From: Xanthobacteraceae bacterium
GTDB taxonomy: Bacteria > Pseudomonadota > Alphaproteobacteria > Rhizobiales > Xanthobacteraceae
Assembly (NCBI GenBank): GCA_030037185.1
Contig: JASHRR010000806.1
Location: 1-6,159 of the forward strand
DNA length: 6,159 nucleotides
Direction of reading: 5' to 3'
Of this stretch, positions 1 through 5,128 are shown one piece after another. Each line of letters starts with the position of its first letter. Positions within the stretch are counted from its first letter, which is position 1. The notes under the pieces are model-generated. The model saw only the letters and a program-made list of their open reading frames with translations. It had not been told where the DNA came from and did no database searches. A program made the position numbers and the translations under genes.

Positions 1-382
1 CCATTGAGCGGCTGCCGTCAGCGCCCTCGATGGTAATGTGACGGCCGTAGGTCCGGTAGATGCGGGCGGGGATATTGATCTTCACCGTGCCGCTTTCGGA
101 CAGCGTCTTGATGGCGTGGCCGATGACGGCACTCTCGTCAAGGTTGGTGCCCGCGAGTTCGGCTACCGTCATCTTGAAAACGGCGTTGCCTTCGCGAACC
201 GAATAGACGTGCGCCGGGACCGAGCGGTTGTCGGCGACCTGATACGTGGTGGTCTCGATCTTCGGATTAGCCGGAAAGGTGACCGAGAAGGCGTATTCGG
301 GATAGTTGTATTCCTCCCAGCCTTCTGCGGCGGCCGGAGCACTGGCGACGAACGTAGCCAGGACGAAAGCGATCGATCGCAT
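1..382 (-). CDS. Secreted protein of unknown function, C-terminus outside the window
   Basis: The reading frame opens with ATG at 382 and stays open for 127 codons to the window edge, so the C-terminus is missing. Residues 1-19 look like a Sec signal peptide: MRS, then a hydrophobic stretch IAFVLATFVASAPAAA, with likely cleavage after ASAPAAA-E. The mature part starts GWEEYNYPEYAFSVTFPANP, and the pattern of short hydrophobic strands (FSVTFP, HVYSV, FKMTVAEL, VKINIP, HITIEG) suggests a beta-rich periplasmic or exported protein. The start is well supported by a GGGAGGA ribosome binding site 8 bases upstream. It is probably host backbone, on the same strand as clpA. I do not recognise a named family and assign no function. 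The many frames open on the other strand here are shadows. Confidence 0.8.
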   Translation of the reverse strand, partial: MRSIAFVLATFVASAPAAAEGWEEYNYPEYAFSVTFPANPKIETTTYQVADNRSVPAHVYSVREGNAVFKMTVAELAGTNLDESAVIGHAIKTLSESGTVKINIPARIYRTYGRHITIEGADGSRSM

Positions 383-390
383 GTTTGGAT

Positions 391-397
391 TCCTCCC
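391..397 (-). promoter_or_regulatory. Ribosome binding site of the secreted-protein gene
   Basis: On the minus strand the bases read GGGAGGA, a strong Shine-Dalgarno match, with 8 bases between it and the ATG at 382-380. It fixes the start of the secreted-protein gene. Further upstream I see only weak -10-like hexamers (for example TTAAAT) without a convincing -35, so I do not call a promoter. Confidence 0.7.
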
Positions 398-504
398 AAT
401 TTAAGATGGTCCAGATGATGTTGGAGGCATGAACGTTGGACCCGTCGCCATTTTTTGCCTCGCGGCGCGGGTCGTTACCCACATTACCCAGTCTCTTGCG
501 TTTC

Positions 505-715
505 AAAAATCTGGCTTGCAGAACCTCAAGCGCGGCCTTCACGGTGGCGCTGCCCGGCTTCCACAGCGGGGGGCGCCATCCGTTCGACAATCTCGAAGCA
601 ACACCGATCCTCGAGGACGGCATCATCTACGTACCGGATTGGCGATGATCAATGTTCGCACCAGGCAAAAGTGGATGGGCTTCCAAATAATCGCCCGCCG
701 TGGGCAATGACGCCG
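505..715 (+). pseudogene. Remnant of a PQQ-dependent (methanol/ethanol-type) dehydrogenase
   Basis: Short pieces in different frames resemble the start of the mature beta-propeller of PQQ-dependent dehydrogenases. Around 515-531 one frame reads LQNLKR. From about 538 the next frame reads FTVALPGFHSGGRHPFDNLE and continues ATPILEDGIIYVPDW, ending at a TGA at 646-648. The join becomes NLKRAFTVALPG if one G of cgcggcc (531-537) is removed, so this is a one-base frameshift. The xxATPxxxDGxxYVxD pattern is a hallmark of the first propeller blades in this family. After the stop, a third frame gives KVDGLPNNRPPWAMTPPL, loosely like the YAITGAPRV region, but this is weak. There is no start, no signal peptide and no remaining blades. 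The family assignment is from remembered patterns. Confidence 0.5.
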
Positions 716-842
716 CCCTTAAATTTACAACACGTCGCCACGTCCCGCTCAGCTCACGATTGAACATTACAACAGGTTCCCGCGCCTCGGAAAGGGGGCG
801 GGCAGCTCGGCAAGCAGGCCAATTGCCAAGGTGGCGGTGACG

Positions 843-1150
843 CTATCGATCGGCAACCATCATGAGGAATGTCCGCGCCTCGTGCTCGTGCTGAAAGCCG
901 ACGATGGTATCGTCCGCAAGTGGCCGGATGCGCCCGGTAACTGCCCCGGTGCACCTTGTCGTGCAGTTCCTTCAGCTTCCCTTCGAGGTTTTTTCTCCAT
1001 AGGCCTGCCACGTCACGCCGTCGATGCCCGGCGCGGAGTCCCTTTCAAGCGAGAGGTAACTCTGCTTCAGGAGATCGGTGGTGATGTGATGCAGCAGAGC
1101 TGTGAACCGTACACTCTTGCTCTGTCGCGCCGCTCGGCGCAGGTGACCTG
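843..1150 (-). pseudogene. Collapsed group II intron reverse transcriptase/maturase (ltrA-type)
   Basis: Read on the minus strand, about 1140-995 encodes AARQSKSVRFTALLHHIT and then the block LERDSAPGIDGVTWQAYGE, the N-terminal RT0/RT1 region of bacterial group II intron reverse transcriptases. A run of six A residues on the minus strand (about 989-994) then shifts the frame; the next frame gives NLEGKLKELHDKVHRGSYRA, which continues the same protein. Directly after RAHP the frame changes again and reads ADDTIVGFQHEHEARTFL. This is RT motif 5 with the catalytic Asp pair (normally YADD; the Tyr is Leu here), followed by a stop at 845-843. The finger/palm section between them, roughly 150 residues including the first catalytic Asp, is deleted. 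The thumb, maturase domain and HNH endonuclease are absent, and I found no intron domain V. It cannot be active. Confidence 0.75.
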
Positions 1151-1218
1151 TTCCGGAAGTCGCGGCCAAGGAAAGCCGAGTGCCTTGCCGCCGGAGGAGT
1201 TTGGCAGCATCATGCTGA

Positions 1219-1701
1219 ATGGAAATCAGGGATGCTGTAGCTGAGGACGCGCCGGCCGCTTGCCAAGTGGTAAGGCGCTCAATATCGGAGCTGTGCATCG
1301 CGGATCACAGGAACGATCCGACGATTTTGATGCGATGGCTGAGCAACAAGACCCCCGAAAACGTCGCCTCGTGGATTTCGAACCCGAAAGCTTCTGTGCT
1401 CGTAGCCGTCGAACGCGGCACGATCGTTGCCGTAGGCTCGGTTACCGACGCGGGAGAAATCACTCTGAACTATGTCTCGCCAGATGCAAGATTTCGTGGC
1501 GTCAGTCGAGCATTACTCGGCGCTCTCGAAGCCAGAGCGATCCAACGAGGCAATTTGCGTTGCACGCTCACCAGCACTGAGACCGCGCGTCGCTTTTACA
1601 ACGCCAATGGCTACATTGAAGATGGACCGGTGGCGGGCAAATTCGGCACGCGTGCGAGCTATCCGATGTCGAAGCCTCTAGCGGCATCGGCCGCTATCTG
1701 A
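1219..1701 (+). CDS. GNAT-family N-acetyltransferase
   Basis: The 160-residue protein has the usual length of a GNAT domain. Strand and helix order fit the fold: MEIRDAVAEDAPAACQVVRR (beta1-alpha1), VLVAVERGTIVAVGSV (beta2-beta3), ITLNYVSPDARFRGVSRALL (beta4 and motif A, residues 81-100) and TARRFYNANGYIEDG (the A-x-x-F-Y-x-x-x-G-Y motif B, 122-136). In motif A the acetyl-CoA pyrophosphate loop reads R-F-R-G-V-S rather than the commoner R-x-x-G-x-G/A. It should transfer an acetyl group from acetyl-CoA to an amine, but the substrate cannot be read from sequence. A TGA at 1216-1218 lies in frame just before the ATG, so translation cannot start further upstream. The nearest purine-rich site, GGAGGAG at 1193-1199, is too far away (19 bases), so expression may be weak. 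It is the only intact gene in the debris between 383 and 2691. Confidence 0.85.
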   Translation: MEIRDAVAEDAPAACQVVRRSISELCIADHRNDPTILMRWLSNKTPENVASWISNPKASVLVAVERGTIVAVGSVTDAGEITLNYVSPDARFRGVSRALLGALEARAIQRGNLRCTLTSTETARRFYNANGYIEDGPVAGKFGTRASYPMSKPLAASAAI

Positions 1702-1805
1702 GGTACGCCGGTCGTGGCGAAGACGCTCTCGGACGGCAGCCCACGCCCCTTAGATCGCCAAACCAAAGTGTTTCGCTCGCTAACGGAAATTCCTGATGGT
1801 CGAAG

Positions 1806-2250
1806 GTGGTCGACATTCGTCGGAACCGTACTCTCCAGTCCCACCCGACTCCGCAAATCCTGCTGGAGCGGATTGATCGGCGGCGACATGGGGTTGGGAT
1901 GGCGGTCGGCGTTACTGAGCCGCAGGGGCGTCGCGTCATTGTCCATGGCAAGCTCGAACGTAACGATCCGCTCCCCCGACTGAGCGACGACAGCCTGTTC
2001 GAAATCGGCTCAGTTAGCAAGGTGTTTACCGCCTTGCTGCTCGCGGACATGGCGCAGCGGACCGCGCTCGCTCTGACCGACCCGATTGGCAAATTCCTGC
2101 CGCCCGAGGTGAGCATCCGTGGCGGCGGCGGGCGACCGATCACGCTGCGCGATCTCGCAACGCATACGTCAGGGCTACCGCGGATGGCGGACAATTTTCG
2201 CCCCGCCGATGCAGCAAATCCTTTGTGGACTATTCCGTCCAGCAATGGAC
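1806..2250 (+). pseudogene. Class C beta-lactamase-family gene, N-terminal half (broken)
   Basis: From about 1850 the frame reads QILLERIDRRRHGVGMAVGV and EIGSVSKVFTALLLADMAQR, then ITLRDLATHTSGLPRM. This is the N-terminal half of AmpC/serine hydrolase-type beta-lactamases (the beta-lactamase/CubicO fold). SVSK (about 2010-2021) is the S-x-x-K motif with the nucleophilic Ser and the general-base Lys; the HTSGLPR block follows as expected. At about 2221-2225 a base has been lost. The called frame continues NPLWTIPSS to a stop at 2258, whereas the neighbouring frame gives VDYSVQQ, which is what the family has after NP. Homology ends at about 2250. The second catalytic motif Y-x-N and the K-T/S-G motif are absent. 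No clear signal peptide is visible, and the true start is uncertain. The next recognisable piece of the same protein lies just downstream on the opposite strand. Confidence 0.8.
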
Positions 2251-2255
2251 CCCGG

Positions 2256-2421
2256 TGACCAGGTTTGGCCGTTGGCATCCGACCGTCAGCATCTCGGCCA
2301 TCGCCGGAGCGAGCGCCGAGTCCATGTAACCCAGCACACCGCAAGGAACGTCAGCATATCGGCGGCGCCCGATCGCAAGGCGCCGGCGCCGGCAAACGTC
2401 GCCAGATCAATTGGGAACTGA
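2256..2421 (-). pseudogene. Inverted later segment of the same beta-lactamase-family gene
   Basis: Read on the minus strand, this stretch encodes LATFAGAGALRSGAADMLTF and then, after a frame change, GYMDSALAPAMAEMLTV, followed in a third frame by RMPTAKPG. These match in order the family segment WDLP-LAGAGALRST-xDMLTFLA-LGY-DSPLAPAM-ML-RRPTGxPG, which lies well downstream of the S-x-x-K region. At least three lesions are visible: two bases appear lost at the left edge (VPN-W-DLAT, about 2411-2416), a TG duplication or equivalent shift near 2331-2337, and a lost base near 2279. The segment between DYSVQQ and this block (about 100 residues, with the Y-x-N motif) is missing, and so is everything after RRPTG. 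The opposite orientation shows that an inversion plus deletions destroyed the gene. Confidence 0.65.
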
Positions 2422-2691
2422 TGGGCTTTGCGAAATCGCTTTGGGCTGGCTGGTGCGCTTAGGCCTCGGTTGACGACATCGGCTTTCATCCGCTTGACGC
2501 AGGGATTCCTTTGTCGTCGGGGCCAATCATCGTCCCACCAGAATGGCTATGAAGCTGTTGCAGCCAGAACGAACGGATGTTCTTCCCGCCCTCGATTTTG
2601 GCTGCCCTAAACGTCCGGATCTATAAGGGTTTGGGACGCCAAGGCTGCCGAGGTGAGCGACGCGAGAGGTCAACAGGCAATCTGGGGTATA
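2422..2691. other. Gene-free stretch between beta-lactamase debris and monooxygenase
   Basis: I see no convincing coding sequence here on either strand. Short open stretches (for example 2428-2610 and 2577-2849 on +) have no recognisable motif, and the latter runs into the antisense of the monooxygenase. I found no clear terminator hairpin behind the monooxygenase stop at 2692. The stretch could hold further decayed sequence too short or too mutated to identify by eye. Confidence 0.4.
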
Positions 2692-4188
2692 TTAACCTCG
2701 CTCAAGGCCTATACTTTGAAGGTATGTCTCAAGCGCGCCAGTCTCGCCGGACGAGACAATCGCCCCAACATAGCCGTCCGGACGCACGAGCACCCAATCG
2801 CCGGACTTCAGAATGTAGGCGTCGCGCAGGTAACCGCTCTCGTCGATGATATCGCCGTGGGAACCGACTGTATGGACGTGCAATCCCGGACGGGGCGGCA
2901 CGGCACCGCGCTCAACCTCGTAGCCTAATAGCGTCCAGTGGGGGCCTTTGAACAACTCAAAAAGACGCATCGGGTGTCCGGCGGCACCGCGGATCGGCGC
3001 ATCCGGGGCGCGGCAGCCAGCGCGCAAACTGCTGCGTGCCGGCTTTTCCAGCGCCAGCGATGACGCGGGATAGCCAAGATCGAGTTGCTGAACTTCGCGG
3101 CCGCGGCGCGTCTCGCCGCGCTTGGCGGCATCGAGCAGTTTGGTGGAAAGACCGAGCATCCCCGCTGCAATTGGCCTGCGCTCTTCCTCGTAGCTGTCAA
3201 GCACCGCGTCTGGTGCGCCGTTAACGACCGCCGCTAGCTTCCAACCCAAATTATAGGCGTCCTGAACGCTGGTATTGAGACCCTGGCCGCCCGTTGGTGG
3301 ATGCGTATGAGCGGCGTCCCCGACCAGGAACACACGACCGGCACGATAATGGTCGGCCAGCCGCGCATTCATGTTGAAAGCCGATGCCCAGGACACCGAT
3401 CGAATGCGAATATCGCCGCGTCGAGTCCGCTTGGCCACCATGTCGGAGAGGCCTTGGGCGGAAAGATCAACGTCGCCGTCGGGCGGAATAGGTGCCTGCA
3501 ACTGGAACAGCCCGGTTCCGGCGAGCGGACACAGCGAGATTTGCCGATCCATCGAACCTTCGTGGAAGCGGTGCCAGACCTCACGTCCCAGGCCCGTCAG
3601 GACGACATCGGCCACCACCGCACGGACACCAAGCGTCTTGCCTGGAAAGCCGATGTTGAGCGCGTGTCGCACGAGGCTGTGGCCGCCGTCGGCACCTATG
3701 AGATAACGCACGCAAAGGATTTCTTCACCTGCTTGGCTGGCAAGCCGCGCTGTCGCGTCATCCTCGTTCTGTTCCAGTGCAACGAGTTCACAGCCGAACT
3801 CCACGCGGTGTCCAAGCTCGAGAAGACGCTCGCGCATCACGCGTTCGGTCAGAAATTGCGCTACCATCAGAGGGATGTGATAGGGCTCAGCAGGCGTCGG
3901 GTCGGGATGCTCGATGGCACCGGAGTTGATGTAACTGCCGTCTTCGCGATATTCCCGCTGCGGCGGATAAAGCCCGCCGACCGCAACGATGCGGTCGATG
4001 ATGCCAAGGTCCTCAAAAATCTCCTGCGTTCGCGGTTGAATGCCCTTGCCGCGCGAACCACGGAACGGATCGTCCGTCTTGTCAATCAGCCGAAAGGACA
4101 CACCCCGGCGCGCAAGATCAATGGCCAGCGTGAGGCCCGCGGCACCGGCCCCGCAAATCAAGACGTCCGCCGCAAAATCGTGCGTCAT
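2692..4188 (-). CDS. FAD-dependent aromatic-ring monooxygenase (PheA/TfdB-type flavoprotein)
   Basis: The 498-residue protein is a group A flavin monooxygenase (FAD_binding_3 family). These use NAD(P)H and O2 to hydroxylate phenolic or polyketide-like rings in the cytoplasm. Motifs in order: the Rossmann loop GAGAAG at 13-18 with D/E-like acceptor LIDK at 34-37; RGKGIQPRTQEIFEDLG at 46-62; the DG motif LIGADGGHSLVR at 163-174; the GD motif VFLVGDAAHTHPPTGGQGLN at 286-305, which binds FAD; and a C-terminal thioredoxin-like domain (about 385-498, with HVHTVG and GDWVLVRPDGYVGAIV) typical of this subfamily. All key glycines and aspartates are present, so it should be active. I chose ATG 4188 because GGAG lies 6 bases upstream; ATGs at 4200 and 4242 have no such site. 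It is divergent from a MarR-type gene 44 bases away, which probably controls it. The substrate is unknown; candidates include phenylpropionate, chlorophenol or salicylate-like rings, or an antibiotic. Confidence 0.9.
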   Translation of the reverse strand: MTHDFAADVLICGAGAAGLTLAIDLARRGVSFRLIDKTDDPFRGSRGKGIQPRTQEIFEDLGIIDRIVAVGGLYPPQREYREDGSYINSGAIEHPDPTPAEPYHIPLMVAQFLTERVMRERLLELGHRVEFGCELVALEQNEDDATARLASQAGEEILCVRYLIGADGGHSLVRHALNIGFPGKTLGVRAVVADVVLTGLGREVWHRFHEGSMDRQISLCPLAGTGLFQLQAPIPPDGDVDLSAQGLSDMVAKRTRRGDIRIRSVSWASAFNMNARLADHYRAGRVFLVGDAAHTHPPTGGQGLNTSVQDAYNLGWKLAAVVNGAPDAVLDSYEEERRPIAAGMLGLSTKLLDAAKRGETRRGREVQQLDLGYPASSLALEKPARSSLRAGCRAPDAPIRGAAGHPMRLFELFKGPHWTLLGYEVERGAVPPRPGLHVHTVGSHGDIIDESGYLRDAYILKSGDWVLVRPDGYVGAIVSSGETGALETYLQSIGLERG

Positions 4189-4194
4189 CAGTGT

Positions 4195-4198
4195 CTCC
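4195..4198 (-). promoter_or_regulatory. Ribosome binding site of the monooxygenase gene
   Basis: On the minus strand the bases read GGAG with 6 bases between it and the ATG at 4188-4186. This selects the start that gives MTHDFAADVLICGAGAAG, where the Rossmann strand begins at the usual distance from the N-terminus. Confidence 0.6.
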
Positions 4199-4200
4199 AT

Positions 4201-4217
4201 ACGTGTAATATGCACAT
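4201..4217. promoter_or_regulatory. Candidate MarR operator 1 in the divergent promoter region
   Basis: The 17 bases ACGTGTAATATGCACAT form an imperfect palindrome centred on 4209, with half-sites GTGTA and TGCAC around ATA. MarR-family dimers typically bind 15-20 base palindromes of this kind near their own promoters. The site lies between the two divergent start codons and overlaps a TAATAT -10-like hexamer (4206-4211, +). For the minus-strand gene, a TTGACG hexamer (4242-4237) with an 18-base spacer to TATGTG (4218-4213) is a weak promoter candidate that would also be covered. The palindrome is seen in the sequence; its role as an operator is inference. Confidence 0.55.
4206..4211 (+). promoter_or_regulatory. 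Possible -10 element of the marR-like gene
   Basis: TAATAT is close to the TATAAT consensus and sits 21 bases before the ATG at 4233, which would leave a short leader holding the ribosome binding site GGAGAA (4222-4227). No good -35 is visible at the usual distance, so the call is tentative. Confidence 0.3.
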
Positions 4218-4232
4218 AATTGGAGAACCGGC

Positions 4233-4715
4233 ATGCCGTCAAGGAAAAGTGTGCAAACTACACATATCCGTGAACAGATCAGGGCGTTACATGAGGCATT
4301 AATTGACATCGTCAGTGTCATCAACCGCCCCCAGCGTGACGAGACAATGGTTCGGCAGGCCGGCATATCGCTCGATCGTGCGCTTTTTCCGTTGCTTGTC
4401 GCCGTCGAGCGACGGGGCCCGATCGGGGTCGTTGACCTCGCCGACCGGGTTGGACGCGACTACACGACGGTTAGCCGTCAGGTTGCAAAGCTAGAAGGCC
4501 TCGGCCTAGTCGAGCGCCAGTCGGCCGCCGCCGATCGTCGGGTCAGTCAGGCCACCGTGACAGCCAAGGGCAAAGCCATGACCGACGCTATCGACAAGGC
4601 ACGCGAACGGCTCGGTCGTGCAATTTTTGCAACGTGGGATGAACGCGATGTCGAAGAGTTGGTGCGGCTCACACGCAAGTTCGCCGACGCCGTTGGCGGT
4701 ATCTCTGATTGCTAA
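4233..4715 (+). CDS. MarR-family winged-helix transcriptional regulator
   Basis: The 160-residue protein has the length and layout of MarR regulators, which bind DNA as dimers and usually leave it when a small aromatic ligand binds. An N-terminal helical part (about 10-60) serves dimerisation. The winged helix follows: IGVVDLADRVGRDYTTVSRQ (64-83) contains the helix-turn-helix, VAKLEGLGLVERQ continues the recognition helix and strand, and AADRRVSQATVTAKG (99-113) is the wing with the family's D-x-R signature. C-terminal helices (114-155) complete the dimer interface. The ATG has GGAGAA 5 bases upstream. It is transcribed away from the flavin monooxygenase 44 bases off, the classic arrangement of a regulator and its target. 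It likely represses both, with the hydroxylase substrate or a relative as inducer (inference). Confidence 0.9.
   Translation: MPSRKSVQTTHIREQIRALHEALIDIVSVINRPQRDETMVRQAGISLDRALFPLLVAVERRGPIGVVDLADRVGRDYTTVSRQVAKLEGLGLVERQSAAADRRVSQATVTAKGKAMTDAIDKARERLGRAIFATWDERDVEELVRLTRKFADAVGGISDC
4249..4265. promoter_or_regulatory. Candidate MarR operator 2, inside the start of the marR-like gene
   Basis: The bases GTGTGCAAACTACACAT contain the palindrome TGTGCA-AAC-TACACA centred on 4257. Its core GTGCA-N3-TACAC matches the core of operator 1 (GTGTA-N3-TGCAC) as GTGYA-N3-TRCAC. The two centres are 48 bases apart, so the sites bracket the ribosome binding site and start codon. It lies within codons 6-11 of the regulator gene, so part of the match could be chance. 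Confidence 0.4.
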
Positions 4716-5024
4716 AGGGAGAGAGGCTTATCACCACTTCCGTTTTTGGCCGTTTTTACAGAGCCCGGGTCCACTCCAGGCGCCCGTCAAGGAGGGCAGC
4801 AAAGAACCAGGGTTCATTGACCGATTCTGTGGCTAAAGCACCACGGTGAGGGTTTCCGGTTCACACCTGGAGCTACTGGGCGCAACGGCAAGCTGCACGT
4901 GTCGTATCGGCATGACCGCCTCCGCCAGGGGGACGGCCACGCAGGCATCGTTCGTTCTCAAAGGGTGAACGAAGCGGCTTCGCAGCAGCACGCGACCAGG
5001 CCGCAGCGCTCCTTGACGGGTTCA
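4716..5024. other. Non-coding stretch between the converging marR-like and clpA genes
   Basis: No gene is recognisable on either strand. Short open frames here lack a start with a ribosome binding site and show no motif. Two small inverted repeats are visible: TTCGTTC (4951-4957) with GAACGAA (4967-4973), and CGAAG-CGG-CTTCG (4970-4982). Neither is followed by a T run, so neither is a clear terminator for the marR-like gene. Confidence 0.4.
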
Positions 5025-5065
5025 GACTCTAAGGTCGGCAACCGACTCTAAGGTCGGCAGCCGAC
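5025..5065. repeat. Two tandem 19-base units, each with a small hairpin
   Basis: GACTCTAAGGTCGGCAACC (5025-5043) is followed at once by GACTCTAAGGTCGGCAGCC (5044-5062), a copy with one changed base, and by a partial third start GAC. Each unit with the next three bases forms a hairpin GTCGG-CAR-CCGAC (5034-5046 and 5053-5065). The single change is in the loop, so both stems are kept. A further hairpin CGACC-TCTC-GGTCG follows at 5065-5078. Confidence 0.8.
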
Positions 5066-5092
5066 GACCTCTCGGTCGCCAGGCGAGAAACT

Positions 5093-5122
5093 CCCTCCAG
5101 AGCCGCTGAGCGGCTTGGAGGG
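5093..5122 (-). terminator. Terminator-like hairpin behind clpA
   Basis: CCCTCCA (5093-5099) pairs with TGGAGGG (5116-5122), and AGCCGC (5101-5106) with GCGGCT (5110-5115), around a TGA loop. This gives a 13-base-pair stem with one bulged G. It starts 6 bases past the clpA stop codon. On the minus strand the bases after the stem read AGTTTCTCG, a poor T tract, so intrinsic termination may be weak or aided by Rho. It could also stabilise the clpA transcript 3' end or serve the convergent marR-like transcript. Confidence 0.65.
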
Positions 5123-5128
5123 TAGCAA

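Noticed and set aside
38..418. Open frame on + opposite the secreted-protein gene
   Set aside because: It is the antisense of a gene with a signal peptide and a strong ribosome binding site; its own protein has no recognisable motif.
1101..1125. Bases resembling the end of group II intron domain V (GTACGGTTC on the minus strand)
   Set aside because: They encode the conserved SVRFTALL segment of the reverse transcriptase itself and lack the rest of the domain V hairpin.
1694..2344. 216-residue open frame on the minus strand across the beta-lactamase half
   Set aside because: The plus strand here encodes the S-x-x-K beta-lactamase domain. The minus frame is Arg/Pro/Ser-rich, as GC-rich shadows are. 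Only its first residues touch the inverted beta-lactamase piece, and in the wrong frame for most of it.
4242..4242. Longer monooxygenase start at 4242 giving 18 more residues
   Set aside because: It would overlap the marR-like start, has no ribosome binding site, and places the Rossmann strand unusually far from the N-terminus; the start at 4188 has GGAG at good spacing.
3301..4302. 333-residue open frame on + opposite the monooxygenase
   Set aside because: The minus strand holds all FAD and NAD(P)H motifs of a known enzyme family; the plus frame has no motif and overlaps the marR-like gene start.
4949..4982. Inverted repeats TTCGTTC/GAACGAA and CGAAG/CTTCG as a terminator for the marR-like gene
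   Set aside because: The stems are short, there is no T run after them on the plus strand, and they lie more than 230 bases past the stop codon.
4850..5040. Possible CRISPR or phage attachment array
   Set aside because: Only two contiguous 19-base units exist, with no spacers, no further copies and no cas or integrase gene in the window.
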